Part shown: in pieces, positions 32,338-43,148 of the stretch
Numbering within the stretch: the first letter of the stretch is position 1
Layout of the letters: every line of letters begins with the position of its first letter
Source: Gnetum montanum
Taxonomy: Eukaryota; Streptophyta; Gnetopsida; Gnetales; Gnetaceae
Length of the DNA stretch: 45,426 nucleotides
Reading direction: 5' to 3'
Assembly (NCBI GenBank): GCA_015680685.1
Contig: MNCI01010836.1
Location: 134,687 to 180,112, forward strand
The notes under the pieces: model-generated
Seen by the model: only the letters and a program-made list of their open reading frames with translations
The model's database searches: none
What the model was told of the DNA's origin: nothing
Position numbers and translations under genes: made by a program

Positions 32338-33802
32338 CTTAGCACCCAAACTTTTACTTTTAATTGCATGCAAGTGTAAGGAAGAAGACTACAAAAATTT
32401 TAAAATGATGCAATAGATAAGGAATCACAAAACAAGCAAATGTAAACTTAAAAGTAAATTGTATTGATTTAAACATAATTAAAATAACCATATAATCAGA
32501 AAAAAATTAAATGTGGACTACTCAAACCACACTATCTTATTTAATTAAACTCTAAATATATAATTTATTATTTTAATTACATATATTTATATATAATTAA
32601 AATATATAATAATTTCTTTTCCAATCTTCTCACAAAGTAAAAGTCAATAGCATGTAGACTACTTTCAGCACAAGACCCATACTAAACTTAATGAGGAGGA
32701 TAGGTTCATGTTAGATCGTGGCTAGCCACAACTTTCGGATTTTCCCCTGGGATTCTTTCTTTTTCTTTTTCTAACATTGAGAAAGGGGATGGATGAAAAG
32801 GAATTGTTTGCTTCTATATTTTTTTTTCTTTTTTGAAAAAGGAAGAATGAAGTCTAGGGTAAGGATTTCTACCGGATCACATCACACTCAAGAACTTATT
32901 ACACTACCAATAAACATGGTCCTCATTCCTTTTATTTTTCTTTTTTCTTTTAAGAATACTTTGCCCAAGGTGTACTTCATTTTTAAGGTAAGAATTCCAA
33001 CATGAGTTTGGCTGATTAGCTGCACTGACAATGAACACGGTCTTTTCGGAACTTTGCCCATGGTGCAGTTTAACCTTCATGTATGTGCCTTTGATTACAA
33101 TTTGACGGCATCATAGGAGGTCTCCTTAGGTGGCTAAGGGTTCTCAAGTGGAGATGAGCACACTTCACCCCATTGTTCATAGGGTAACCATGGATTATCA
33201 CACCTGAGGGCTAGGGATTATGATAGGGAAAATGGGATTTTCCAATGTCACTTCGTGATTATGGCTAACCATTCTCCAACATCATCTATCATAGACTCAC
33301 ATGATCATGATGATTACATCATAAGTCAGCACAAATCTCATGCTCCATAATCCAACATAACTAGAGAAACTAAAACCTTGAAAAAGACAGAGAAGAATCA
33401 AAGTATTATTAAAATATATAGTATAAAAGAGATTTTATGTAATACTAATAAAAAATATTATATAAAGCATTATACTAACATTATTCTCAATGGCATTCTG
33501 ATGACCCAACGCCTAGTAACTCAAAAGACCATAATGATTATTAAAATCATATGCAAAGCAAAAATCAAAACAATATGCCAAAAAAGAAATGATGGAAATG
33601 CAAAGAAAATATGCAAATGCAACTATACACAAATGAAATGCATGACGAAGAGGAAGAAAACATGTGATTAAGAATCTAATAGGTGTCCATATGGGGCACC
33701 TAAGTAAAAATGCTTTAAATGAAATGCATTAAAATTGCTAGGTAACCTATGTCCTTGCACATTAGCAATGTTATACACATTGGGGCCAATGATGTCTTTA
33801 AT
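32338..33802 (-). other. 3' non-coding region of element E
   Basis: AT-rich, with no recognisable domain in any frame. Confidence 0.6.
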
Positions 33803-34384
33803 TCAGAATGGGCCTAACCACATAGGAGAGAACTTACCTTGAAGATTTTCTCTGTCAAAAGTTCTACCTTTTTCTGAGACTAGGTCTCTTATCTTAAAGA
33901 CTTCACCAATGTACTTCCTATCAAAACATTGTTTAATAATTTGTTGATGCTTAAGATTACGAAAATCAAAACCTAATCTTAACTTACTTGTTCGTTTTCT
34001 ATCAAGTCTTTTTTTTATATAAGTTTCAATGATAGGTTTTGGTCTTGGTAGATTATCGCATATAGCCTTTCTAGGAGAATGTTCCATGGATGTGTTGTTA
34101 AAATTTAGCACACCTTCAAATGTTTTAAAAGGTAGGGTCTTATTTATATCTTTGTCTTCACCTAAAGGTGGTGGATTACTCAAACGAAATCCATTGTGTT
34201 GTTGATAAGGTAAGGTGTCTCCATATATTTCTTCACCTTCTCTAGAACATTGATAGGATTGGGTAGAATGTGCTTGAGAGACAAGATTTATTTTTGTAGT
34301 TCCTCTTACATAGTCATTTACAACATGTTTGCTATGCTCAACCTCAATAACCCCAACATAAAGATTAGTATTTTGATCTTCCAA
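33803..34384 (-). pseudogene. Integrase C-terminal region of element E
   Basis: An open frame of 193 codons. Its end, QQIIKQCFDRKYIGEVFKIR then DLVSEKGR and GKFSPMWLGPF, matches the (K/R)xxFDxK...F.xGDLVL...GKFxxxWxGPF block at the integrase C-terminus of plant Ty3 elements. The N-terminal part (NLYVGVIEVEHS...) is not recognised. The catalytic core is absent upstream, where the frame passes within about 60 codons to protease-derived sequence. Confidence 0.8.
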
Positions 34385-34439
34385 AGATTGATTTTATTGA
34401 TCCAAGGCTATAACTACTTGTTTGTAGAAGGGTTCTTAA

Positions 34440-35020
34440 GGTATAGTCATGTATTCAAATTTTCCTTTAATAGGGATTAATACCTCTGAGAATTCTGACC
34501 TAAAGAAGTTTCTAAACTTGGCTCTAAAAGTCCTAGATAGGAGCACACCATGGGTAGGTGACATGTCAACTACTAGAATATCTATGACACATGTGAATGT
34601 AGGGTATTATTTAAGTTGCACTTTCACTCCTTTTAATGACTCTACTACAGGTATGTCAGATCCATCGAGTTGAATCACATTTTTTGTTTGTGGTATCATT
34701 TGTGCTCCTAAAGCCTTACATACCTCAAGAGACATGACACTAACAGTTGCTCTAGAATACATCAAACAATTGTGAATATTATTTCCTAAAATAAATAGAG
34801 TTGTTAAGAAAGGAGGTTGTTCATTCTTGCTCATTATGGAATTGTTTACATTCTGTATTGATAATGTGCTAGGACTTTCAGTGAAGTGAACTTGCCTTTT
34901 GGGGGTTGGGGATTTTCCTTTATTGGTTTTAGATCTATGAACTATCTCATGAACCATCTTTTTCATTTCATCAAAATGTAATAGATCATACATTGAAATA
35001 TTAGCTTTGATTTTCTTCAA
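34440..35020 (-). pseudogene. Aspartic protease region of element E
   Basis: FLTTLFILGNNIHNCLMYSR then ATVSVMSLEVCKALG fits the Ty3 protease active-site region, where the family has IDSGAS. Here the Asp and Gly are changed (MYSRA), so it cannot be catalytic. Downstream are VVDMSPTHGVLLSRTFRAKF and IPIKGKFEYM, the block that ends protease in one plant Ty3 lineage. Confidence 0.78.
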
Positions 35021-35137
35021 ATCCTCAACTAGATCGTAAGTCTTAGGTACTTCTTTGGCTTCCAGTTGAGGTGGAGTTCTTCTAAGTATAGAAGGTGGAT
35101 TTGGTCATTGTGGAGTGTTTATTTGGGATGACCCAGT

Positions 35138-35848
35138 TTAAGTATTTGTGTTACTTTGACTAGAAGCTCTTCTATTTGGGGGAATGTAAGGGTCATTCCT
35201 AGTTTGTTGTTGTGTGTTGTTCATGATGTCACTAAGTCTACAGTAGCGAGTGTTATGCAGGCTGGGGTCACTTACTATAACTTGCTCCAATGAGGAAACC
35301 TCTTCATTTTCTATTAGATAAGGTACATTAAGGACCATAATAGGAGGTTTCCCATTTTTTTTACCTTGGGTGTGATCGGCATATAATGCCAAGAATTGAG
35401 GACAAGTCCTCTCAGAATGTTGCCTCATGTTATAAAGATGGTGATAATTATCATTGGTTGATAAACTTGGATTTTATGGTTTTATAGGACCATTGTTGTT
35501 GTTTCTTTTTAATTCAACTACTTCATTTGAAAGTTTTTGAAGCGAAGTTAATATCTAGGTCATTTGATTTTGAGCTTGAGTCATGGGTTTAATAGTATTA
35601 GGTACCTTGTTTGGGTTTATGATGGACTGAATTAAGGCCTTCAACTAATCCTCATTGAAACTAGTGTTAGATGGTAGGAATGGAGAAGATGCGGGATCTT
35701 GAAAGTAGTTTTTTGTAGGTTGAGTCATTTGAAGGGAAATGAGAGTTTGAAACATAGTATTGGCCATTGGGAAAGTTGGTAGAGGTAGAGCGTTAGATTG
35801 CATGGGATTACTAATACTCATCATTCCAAATTCAGTTTGAATGCTATT
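35138..35848 (-). pseudogene. Gag C-terminal part of element E with degenerate zinc knuckle
   Basis: Minus strand YHHLYNMRQHSERTCPQF at about 35395-35450 occupies the place of a CxxC...HSExxCP knuckle; the first two cysteines are Tyr. FLALYADHTQGKK and CRLSDIMNN follow. Low-complexity Met/Pro/Thr-rich sequence fills 35480-35848 up to the insertion point of D. Confidence 0.65.
35844..35848. repeat. Insertion-site flank of element D, left (CTATT)
   Basis: The matching position after D is TTGTT (40220-40224), only 3 of 5 identical. If a target duplication existed, it has mutated. Confidence 0.3.
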
Positions 35849-36682
35849 TGATGGGACATACGTGATATAGCATTGGCAACAATATCATGTATGCGATGTA
35901 TCGTATGCGATATCGTGTCTTTCCTACGATATCACGTACACGATATCACAGTGCATCACCAAATCTATAAATAAGAGGCGACTCTCCCATGTTTCTCCAT
36001 CTAGATCTAGACCTTAGCCAAACTCTTACAAGTTTTTCATCCAGAGTTAGATTAATTTCCATGTGCCCGCAGCAGGAGTCCCAAAATGAATGGATCTTTA
36101 TTCAAGCAAATATTGTGCCTAAGCACAAGTTTGTGTATGGAAATAAAGACGAACTTTTGGATAAACCTTGCAGTGCATGGACTAACCTAATTAGGAATTT
36201 AATTATTATTAATTTTTTAAATGCTTTATTAGTTAATTAATCTCTCTCAACCCTCAACACTCCTAGTTAAGTGCATTCAGTACGATTGCTTCAAGCACAT
36301 GCGTTACACTTGGTAATCCTAGTAATGAATAGTGTTTGGTAATCCCAGAAGATTGCATTGGTTCATGGTATGAATGGCAAGTGGGAATGAATATTGATGC
36401 TAGGCATTAGAACTTAGTTAGTTAAAGTTAGTTACTTAGTCTCTTCGCCCTTTCCCTCATTAGCATTGGTGATAAAACATAAAAAATATAAAAAATCACA
36501 TACCTTAGACTTACTTAACCATACAACCGTGACAAATACAAGTAAGTCTGGGAAGACAATGAACAATTAACCTTAAGTGTTCCATAAGGTATGTAGGCAC
36601 ATAGTCTGCGGAGTTCAACCGAATTGCACATGTAACGCTCGTATTCGTATGGTTGAGTGTAGGGGTACCTTGCCACTCATCA
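35849..36682 (+). repeat. 5' LTR of element D
   Basis: 834 bp, TGATGGG...CTCATCA. The U3 (35855-35950) is an array of degenerate GCGATATCGTGTACGCGAT-like palindromes. The TATA box TATAAATAAG is at 35966-35975. The body matches B and C LTRs. Confidence 0.93.
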
Positions 36683-36683
36683 T

Positions 36684-36701
36684 TGGCACCGTTGCCAGGG
36701 A
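36684..36701 (+). promoter_or_regulatory. Primer-binding site of element D, tRNA-Asp
   Basis: TGGCACCGTTGCCAGGGA, one nt after the LTR. It matches the complement of plant tRNA-Asp(GTC) plus CCA at 16 of 18 positions. Both differences are CG-to-CA, as methylated-CpG decay would give. Confidence 0.85.
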
Positions 36702-36827
36702 CTAAGTTGTTTGTGCACTAAGTAGAACACAGGAAATCATCCACATCATTGAGAAGCTTAAAAGAACCCTTAGGATTAATCACAAGAAAAATTAAACAAT
36801 GGTCAATAGCACACCGACAAGATAACA

Positions 36828-37260
36828 ATGTCTTCTTCTTCTCATAAAAGCACTTCACCGCATAGGGATCACACAAGAGACAGTCAGCGACACAACATAC
36901 ATAACCAAGAACCACCAGTTCCTCAACAGTATCGAGTGGTATATACTCATCACTGTGTGTGGTTGGTCATACCCAGCTGACTTCCTAGTGATAGAAGTCA
37001 ACAGTAATAAAAGGGACTTCCCAATTATAATAGGGAGGGCATGGCTCAACACCATCAACACATGCCTAGGAATTCGCAATCTCTCCTTGGAAATATCTAA
37101 GAAAAACATTTATGGAAAGATCGAGAAGAAGAAAGTTCCACGCATCACATACAGTGACTCAGAGGGTGATGACATGGAGGAATGCTCAACATCTCCTGCA
37201 TGCAACTAGTGTGCCCAAGAAACTCAAATACAAAGGTGCCTATATGTAGCAACCACATAA
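36828..37260 (+). pseudogene. Gag start joined to protease in element D
   Basis: ATG 36828 gives SSSHKSTSP, VPQQYRVVYTH, homologous to the first about 45 residues of B's gag. At about 36948-36955 it joins protease sequence whose proper frame (CGWSYPADFLVIEV, FPIIIGRAWLNTINTCLG) runs from 36955 to 37209. The join is out of frame and ends at TGA. Almost all of gag and the DSG part of protease are gone, so no function is possible. Confidence 0.85.
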
Positions 37261-37540
37261 CAAGAGAACACCCAGTGATTGACAGCTAATTAAGAGAGCA
37301 GCCCACCAACATGCTTAGAATGAACTGGGGGAACAACTTGCACCCACAACGAAAGCATAGATACATTGGTATATGAGCGTCGCCAACTTCCAACCCATAA
37401 CTTGAAAACATCAATTGGGAGAAGTTGGACACTTTTAAGAAATTCAAACAAACACTCATTATTTTGAATCTCTCCCTTTCAATTTAGTCATGGGGGAGAT
37501 GGCCACCTATGCTGATCATTCGGGGCACTTAGTTATTTTA
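37261..37540 (+). pseudogene. Pol tail of element D with the shared deletion junction
   Basis: Linker sequence (TTGAAAACATCAATTGGGAG and onward) passes near 37449-37453 into the post-integrase tail, as in A and B. The tail sequence GTCATGGGGGAGATGGCCAC is nearly identical in all four copies. Confidence 0.82.
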
Positions 37541-39378
37541 AGTATTTGTTTTACACGTTTTTGTTTTGCACATTTTTGTTTTACAAATTTCTTCAACTTT
37601 TCTTGTTTTTGTTTTACATCATTTATAATTTTTCTTTTATTTTTGTGTGTGTCTTATCCATTTTGTTAAGTTTGTCACCTAATGAGTGCTCTTAATGATG
37701 GCATGAACTGTTTCTATTGATTGCTAATGTTTGGTTTTTACCTTTAAGTTATGATGTTAATACTAAGGTATGGTTCTTTTGATATAGCAGGCAATGAGTT
37801 CACTTCATCTATACATCCATAAATTTCTATGGTCTCTCTTGGCTTGGAAATGTATAGTCCCTTTCTAAATAAGAACTATCAATGAATCAGTGACTGGGCA
37901 TTTCTCAAACTAAGGAAGGACTTAAGGATTGAATAGGGTGTGACTTCAAGGGGACTTGATGCATTTGTGTTGGCCATCCTCTTGGGTGCTTGGATGTTTT
38001 CTTTTTGAGTTTTCTTACCATTCCTACATTGCTCCATCATCGGGAAGCTGAGCTAATAAAAATAAAAAAGTCTTTGCATGATGTGGTTCTCACATATAAG
38101 CACAAAAAAAAGAAAAAAAAATAGTGAGGATTCAAAGCACACCCCTTAGAAGAAATAATCATTTGGGCTACAAGCACTGGTTATGGGACTAAAATAAACA
38201 TGTTTCCTCTAACTAAGGCCCTTCTGGCTTCCTATTCTCTCCTCCTTCGCTTCGTTGGAATGGTGGTGGCTCTTTAGGGGATGCATTCTTGTTACTTCAA
38301 GTGGATGGATTGGCCGAATGTATTAATGCGAAGTCACTGGATATGGTTTGTTGAGGCTGGATTTGGAATGAGATTTACAAAGTCACATTAACCACGAAAT
38401 ACACAAGGGCTATACACCACCTTGTTCTTGGGATTCCATTCCATTCTCTTCTCTTCATCCTTCTCTCCATTGTTCACCTGATTACTGGTTGTATCATCAG
38501 TGTATATTTTAGTTAATGCATTATTTTCTTGTTGGTGAATTCTTGTGGTTAAGACTTTAACTCTTGTTTCCAAATGACATTCCTAGAGCTTATGGACTCT
38601 TTGAATGTGGGAAAGTCAGGGCATTAAGGGCATGAGCCTACTTTGGGGAGGACCCACTGGCATTCCTATTTGTTAAATTCTTTTCCTTAACATTTTTTGC
38701 AATCAATTCTATTTGTTCATTTCCATCTTGACATCCATTTCATTGATGTTACAGTTGTCTCTTTTCCTTCATATTTCTTATTCCTTTTTATTTTTCCATT
38801 CTCTCACTACTGGAGGTTTGCTCTTAGTTATGGGGGTCCTGACCCAATTTTTTTAATTTTCTCCTAACCCCTGCACCTTCGGTAGCCACCATTATTATAT
38901 CTCTAGTATCCACACTAGCCATACCACAACTCAGCCAATGGACCTCTCACCAAAGAAAGGTATCAATTGCATTGTAATTCATTTACCCTTGCTAATATAA
39001 AGATTGTGTTGTGTGTGTAGATGGAAATCATACAACAATGGATTGGATCTGGAGGGAACACTTGGAATGGATTGGTGTTGAAGAAGCTATGCAAGGAACG
39101 AGATGGATGTCACACTTACTGATAGACAACGAAAGATGCAATCTTGGCATTGGTAGTAGTAGACTTCTTCTCTCTTCTCTCCTCTCAACTTCCAAATAAG
39201 GCCTAATGTTAAATGTATAAAGTGTTCACTCTTGTTGTCGTGAACACTAGTTTTGTCATGTTCTGTAATGATGATACGTTCACATGTCATCCCATTCTTC
39301 ATTAGTTTCATTCAAGTCAATAATCCCATACCTTCCTAATATTTTGTAAGGAACTCGATGATGAGTTTTTATTCAGTC
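37541..39378 (+). other. Post-pol 3' non-coding region of element D
   Basis: Homologous to A, B and C. One frame gives LSIVHLITGCIISVYF near 38470-38515, shared with A and B, but the region is not open. Confidence 0.75.
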
Positions 39379-39387
39379 ATGGGGGTA
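39379..39387 (+). promoter_or_regulatory. Polypurine tract of element D
   Basis: ATGGGGGTA directly before the 3' LTR. Confidence 0.8.
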
Positions 39388-40219
39388 TGATGGGACATGA
39401 TATCACATGGGCCGCAATATCGTGTACGCGATGTATCATACGTGATATTGCATCTTCTCTTGTGATATCGCATACGTAATATCACAATGCACCATCAAAT
39501 CTATAAATAAGAGACAGCTCTCCCTTGTTTCTTCATATAGATCTAGACCTTAGCCAAACTCTTGCAGTTTTTCCATTCCAGAGTTAGAGTAATTTCCATG
39601 TGCCTGTAGTAGGAGTCCCAAAGTGAACGGATCTTTATTCGAGTAAATATTGTACTTGAGCACAAGTTTGTGTATAGAAATAAAAATGAACTTTTGGATA
39701 ATCCTTATAGTACATGGACTAAGCTAATTAGGACTTTAATTATTGTTAATTTTTTAAATGATTTATTAGTTAATTAATCTCTCTCAACCCTCAACACTCT
39801 TAGTTAAGTGCATTTAGTACGACCACTTCGAGCACGTGTGTTACGGTTGGTAATCCTAGTAACGAATAGTGTTTGGTAATCCCCGAAGGTTGCATTGGTT
39901 CAGGGTGTGAACGACAAGTGGGAACAGATACTAATGCTAGGCATTAGAACTTAGTTAGTTAAAGTTAGTTACTTAGTCTCTTCACCCTTTACCTCATTAG
40001 CATAGACGATAAAACATAAAAGATATAAAAAATCACATACGTCAAACTTACTTAACCATACAATTGTGACAAATACAAGTAAGTCTGAGAAGATAATGAA
40101 TGATTAACCTTAAGTGTTCCATAAGGCGTGTAGGCACTTAGTCTGTGGAGTTCAACCGGATCATGCATGTAATGCTCGTATTCGTATGGTTGAGTGTAGG
40201 CGTACCTCGCCACTCATCA
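39388..40219 (+). repeat. 3' LTR of element D
   Basis: 832 bp, partner of 35849-36682. TATA box at about 39504-39513; palindromic U3 at 39395-39485. Many transitions separate the two LTRs. Confidence 0.93.
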
Positions 40220-40914
40220 TTGTTAATAAGAGTGATTTGTTCTAACTCCATGGCTTTAGCCATCGCTTCCTATATTTATGTTAAGTGGGGGTCTAATTTG
40301 ATGGCATAGGCAAAGAATGGGTTAATGGTAGAGAGGTAAAAGTTGAGAATTCTATTGGTTTGTGGTCGAATCTCACTTGGCACATAGGCGAGTTGGTGAA
40401 GGAATCTTAGGTTGCAATCCTGGACATTATCCCCAGGTAGCTTTCTTTAGCTGGTGAAGTTACTTGATGCGATTGCAGGGCTCATGAGTATGTCAAATTT
40501 AATCAAAAACTTATTTTTGAACTCTTTCCATAAGTTAATGGAGGCATTAGGAAGCATCAAGAACCATTGAGTGGCCCTACTCTTGAAAGTTGTTACAAAC
40601 ACTCTACATGCCACATCATTTTGGATGATGTTGTGGATTCCAAGTAAGATTTCAAAACATTGTGCATGTTGGTGAGTATCATTAATAGGGTTTGTGGGAT
40701 CGTAGAACAAATTTATGTTCTGGAAGGACTTTGGGATGTCATGGTAGGTAGTAAAGTTAAAGGGGTTACTGACCAAGGGACCTGAGGGTTGATTAGTTGC
40801 AATCCTAGTCTGAGTTCTCCTAGGAATAAAATTTGGAAAATGTGAGACTTGTTGTTTCCTTAATGCGAAGAGATAGGTAATTGGTCGGTTAGAAGCAAAG
40901 GGGAGTTCAGTCAT
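40220..40914 (-). pseudogene. Gag N-terminal and core region of element E
   Basis: An open frame at 40447-40914 starts MTELPFASNRPITYLFAL and contains the Retrotrans_gag core: FYDPTNPINDTHQHAQCFEI, ILLGIHNIIQNDVACRVF and RATQWFLMLPNASINLWKEF with FKNKFLIKF. From 40446 to 40220 the frame has stops, and it continues beyond element D at 35848. Confidence 0.85.
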
Positions 40915-41284
40915 AAAACAAAATTATAAAATATAATTATTAAAATAAAACTATAANGGGTAAGGATTGCCAAAACACAAATTCGAAAATGGGACTAAGA
41001 AAGGAAGGTTTTTTTCAAAAAAGGATTAAAGAAAAATGGATGATGAGACCTTAAAATTTTTAAGAAATGAACTTTGAGAATAGGAAATAAAGGGCTTGAA
41101 AATTCTTTTAAAAAAAATCAAGCGAATGGCTGAAAATAGAAATTTTAAATAAAACAAGTTTGAAATAAGGAAAATAATATTTTTATAAAACAGAATATGG
41201 ACTAGAAAAGGACAGAAAATAAATATTTTAGAAAATGAGATAATAAAGGTGGAAGAAATGGTCTTCTTTCTAATCCTAAAAAGG
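40915..41284 (-). other. 5' leader of element E
   Basis: Non-coding, A-rich, between the 5' LTR and gag. A clear PBS was not recognised next to 41285. Base 40957 is N in the sequence given. Confidence 0.6.
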
Positions 41285-42384
41285 TGTTGATGCATAAATT
41301 TTAGATGCATCAACACTTAGAAAAGAAAACTCATTTTAGAAGACTATTGCCTAGGGCACCTCCAGTATGGGTACAGAAACTTGGGAATAGTCTCAATTGG
41401 AGAGGGCTATCTGGCCTTTTAAAAAACAATAAATCAAAGTAGAAACTCGGGGAATTTAAAAGTAAATAAAGTTTTTGAAATTCAAAAATACAATAAGTAA
41501 CTAAAATAAATAAAGTTTTGCTAGTCTTGCCATTTTGCCAGCCATGTGCGCCACCTAGAATGTTGCCACCATAGAGAGGAAAAGGGAGTGAAGTGGAGGA
41601 GAAAAGAGAAAAAGAGAGACTGCTTATTGTAGTCTGCATAGAGTAGCAACTTCGATCCTTAAAACCTGTCATCATTTGCCACCTTTTGTGCATTGTTGTA
41701 GAGAGAAACATCATCTACCCACATCTATACCATTGAGACAAGCTGTCGGCCCAAAGAAAACCACATGTTTCACATCCTGCGCATGGGCTACACTACTTGC
41801 GTTGTTGCAAATAGAAAGAAGAGAGAGAGAACCCTCTTGTCGTTGCCAAGAAGACCCACAAGGATATGATTTTGAGCTGCTGGCTTCTACTTTGGACCCT
41901 CCTTTAAGATCAGCTAGAAGTTTGAAAAAAAAGGAGGAAATTATTATCTTTGGAGAGAAAGCCCTAGATCCTCCTTCCAAGAAAGAGAAATTGCCATTTC
42001 TAGCTTTTTTGGCCAAAGAAGAACAAAAAAAGAATCTTGCCTCGTTTGAGCCATGTCTCCCCTTTTTTGGATTGATACAAAGAGCCCCCTCTTTTATAAT
42101 TGTTGTGACTAACCAATAATGACATCCATGTTCTACTGCAACGGTTGCACCACTAGTGACTACAATCATTGCCATGAATGGCCACCACGATCTCCAATTT
42201 AAGTGCCGACTATGACTATAACTTCCAAAACGTTTGTCATTAATGTCTGCAACCATTGCCATCAATGACCACCACCCAACAGTTTAAATGTCCATCAATG
42301 ATTTTTACTATGGTTATTAAGAGAGAGAAATAGAGACATTGATAATCATGGCCCCATGAGAGCATGGGAGTGTTGACATCAACA
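41285..42384 (-). repeat. 5' LTR of element E
   Basis: 1100 bp, TGTTGATG...CATCAACA. Minus-strand TATA box TATAAAA at 42092-42098. The overlapping 147- and 184-codon ORFs on opposite strands lie wholly in the LTR and are also present in broken form in the other LTR, so they are not called as genes. Confidence 0.9.
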
Positions 42385-42389
42385 GAATC
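42385..42389. repeat. Target-site duplication of element E, right copy (GAATC)
   Basis: See 31423-31427. Confidence 0.65.
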
Positions 42390-42770
42390 CTATCCCAAAA
42401 AAAAAGAAAAACAAAACAAAACAATAAGTCTTTAATTCATTGTAATGAAAAATAAAATAACTATGAAAAAAAGGTTAGCTTACTGGTTCATGATTCGTTG
42501 AAAGTCATAACTCATAATGCCCCCCTCCGAGGGCAATCCAATGAGATAGAAAGTTCATGGCAAGAATGCTATGGTAGGTTTGCAAAAAGCTTGGGAAATG
42601 TAGGTTTTTAAAAATTTGAGACATCTGTTCCTCGATTAACGTTAGAGATTAATGGAACTTGTTTGCGTACTATTAAAACACATATATTTAAAAGCATTTT
42701 AGTAAAAAATGAAAATTAAAATTCTAACAAACGTCTAGATTAAAAAGATAAAAAAGAAGCCTCAAGGTAC
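42390..42770 (-). other. 5' part of nuclease intron 6
   Basis: Starts at the exon 6 donor and runs to element E. It includes an A-rich stretch at about 42396-42423. No other feature seen. Confidence 0.65.
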
Positions 42771-42863
42771 CGTTATGTTTTGTTGAATTGCTTGTATCAT
42801 AACATCAAGATCATTGTCCTAGAAATCTTTCATTGCCGTCTCTATGATGGACACGTCCCATAC
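42771..42863 (-). pseudogene. Nuclease pseudogene exon 6
   Basis: 31 codons, phase 0 both ends: VWDVSIIETAMKDF, TAG stop (42819-42821, Tyr in the family), then DNDLDVMIQAIQQNIT and donor GTACCT. The VWD aspartate is a zinc ligand in the family. Confidence 0.9.
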
Positions 42864-42905
42864 CTATCCACTAGTTTTTAGGAATATGGTCAGTTAACCT
42901 GAATA

Positions 42906-42923
42906 CTTGAAATCCACATAAGG
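42906..42923 (-). pseudogene. Nuclease pseudogene exon 5 remnant
   Basis: Minus strand CCTTATGTGGATTTCAAG resembles the start of the PLHVGF exon with a few bases missing. The rest of that exon (glycine-rich segment to the HH of HHVWD) is absent. Only 75 bp separate exons 4 and 6, too little for two plant introns plus an exon. So deletions removed most of exon 5 and both introns, including zinc-ligand histidines. Confidence 0.55.
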
Positions 42924-42938
42924 TCACAGATAATTAAC

Positions 42939-42994
42939 CTAGTGAATGTCTCCCATAAAGTGAGACAGAAATAGCAGAGCTTCTGTTAGATTAT
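42939..42994 (-). pseudogene. Nuclease pseudogene exon 4: second zinc-ligand helix, ends in a stop
   Basis: Acceptor TTTTTGTAG. With the leftover T of exon 3 it reads YNLTEALLFLSHFMGDIH followed by TAG (42939-42941) and GTTAAT. The family has Gln (CAG) as this last codon before the intron, so one C-to-T change made the stop. His of LSHF and Asp of GDIH are zinc ligands. Confidence 0.9.
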
Positions 42995-43148
42995 CTACAA
43001 AAACCATGTTCATAAACTTCTTATCCAACTATGTATTAATATCCATTGTTCGTCAATGGATGAGGTCAAAGTCCGACTATCATCACCTGAAGCATTCTAT
43101 ATTTCCTGCAATAATGAATTGAAATACTAGAGCATATCAACAACTTAC

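Larger units (their letters stand above)
35849..40219 (+). mobile_element. Element D: short, doubly deleted Athila-like element inserted into element E
   Basis: 4.37 kb on the plus strand with LTRs 35849-36682 and 39388-40219, the best-kept PBS of the family, and a polypurine tract. Inside are only the gag start fused to the protease, then the shared protease-to-pol-tail junction, then the 3' non-coding region. Both flanks are parts of element E on the opposite strand, which makes this a nested insertion. Confidence 0.93.
31428..42384 (-). mobile_element. Element E: Ty3-type LTR retrotransposon inside the nuclease intron, itself split by element D
   Basis: LTRs at 31428-32337 and 41285-42384 have ends TGTTGATG...CATCAACA and are flanked by a near-perfect duplication. 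Removing D (35849-40219) leaves about 6.6 kb. Reading on the minus strand: gag (40914 down to 40220, continued at 35848 down to 35138), protease (35020-34440) and an integrase C-terminus (34384-33803). RT, RNase H and the integrase core are missing. Gag and LTRs are unrelated to A-D. It lies in the same orientation as the nuclease gene. Confidence 0.9.

Noticed and set aside
35844-40224. CTATT/TTGTT as a target duplication of element D
   Set aside because: Only 3 of 5 bases agree. The insertion is instead supported by the LTR pair and by E sequence on both sides.
41676-42265. Overlapping ORFs of 147 (plus) and 184 (minus) codons
   Set aside because: They lie entirely within the 5' LTR of element E and are disrupted in the partner LTR at 31428-32337.
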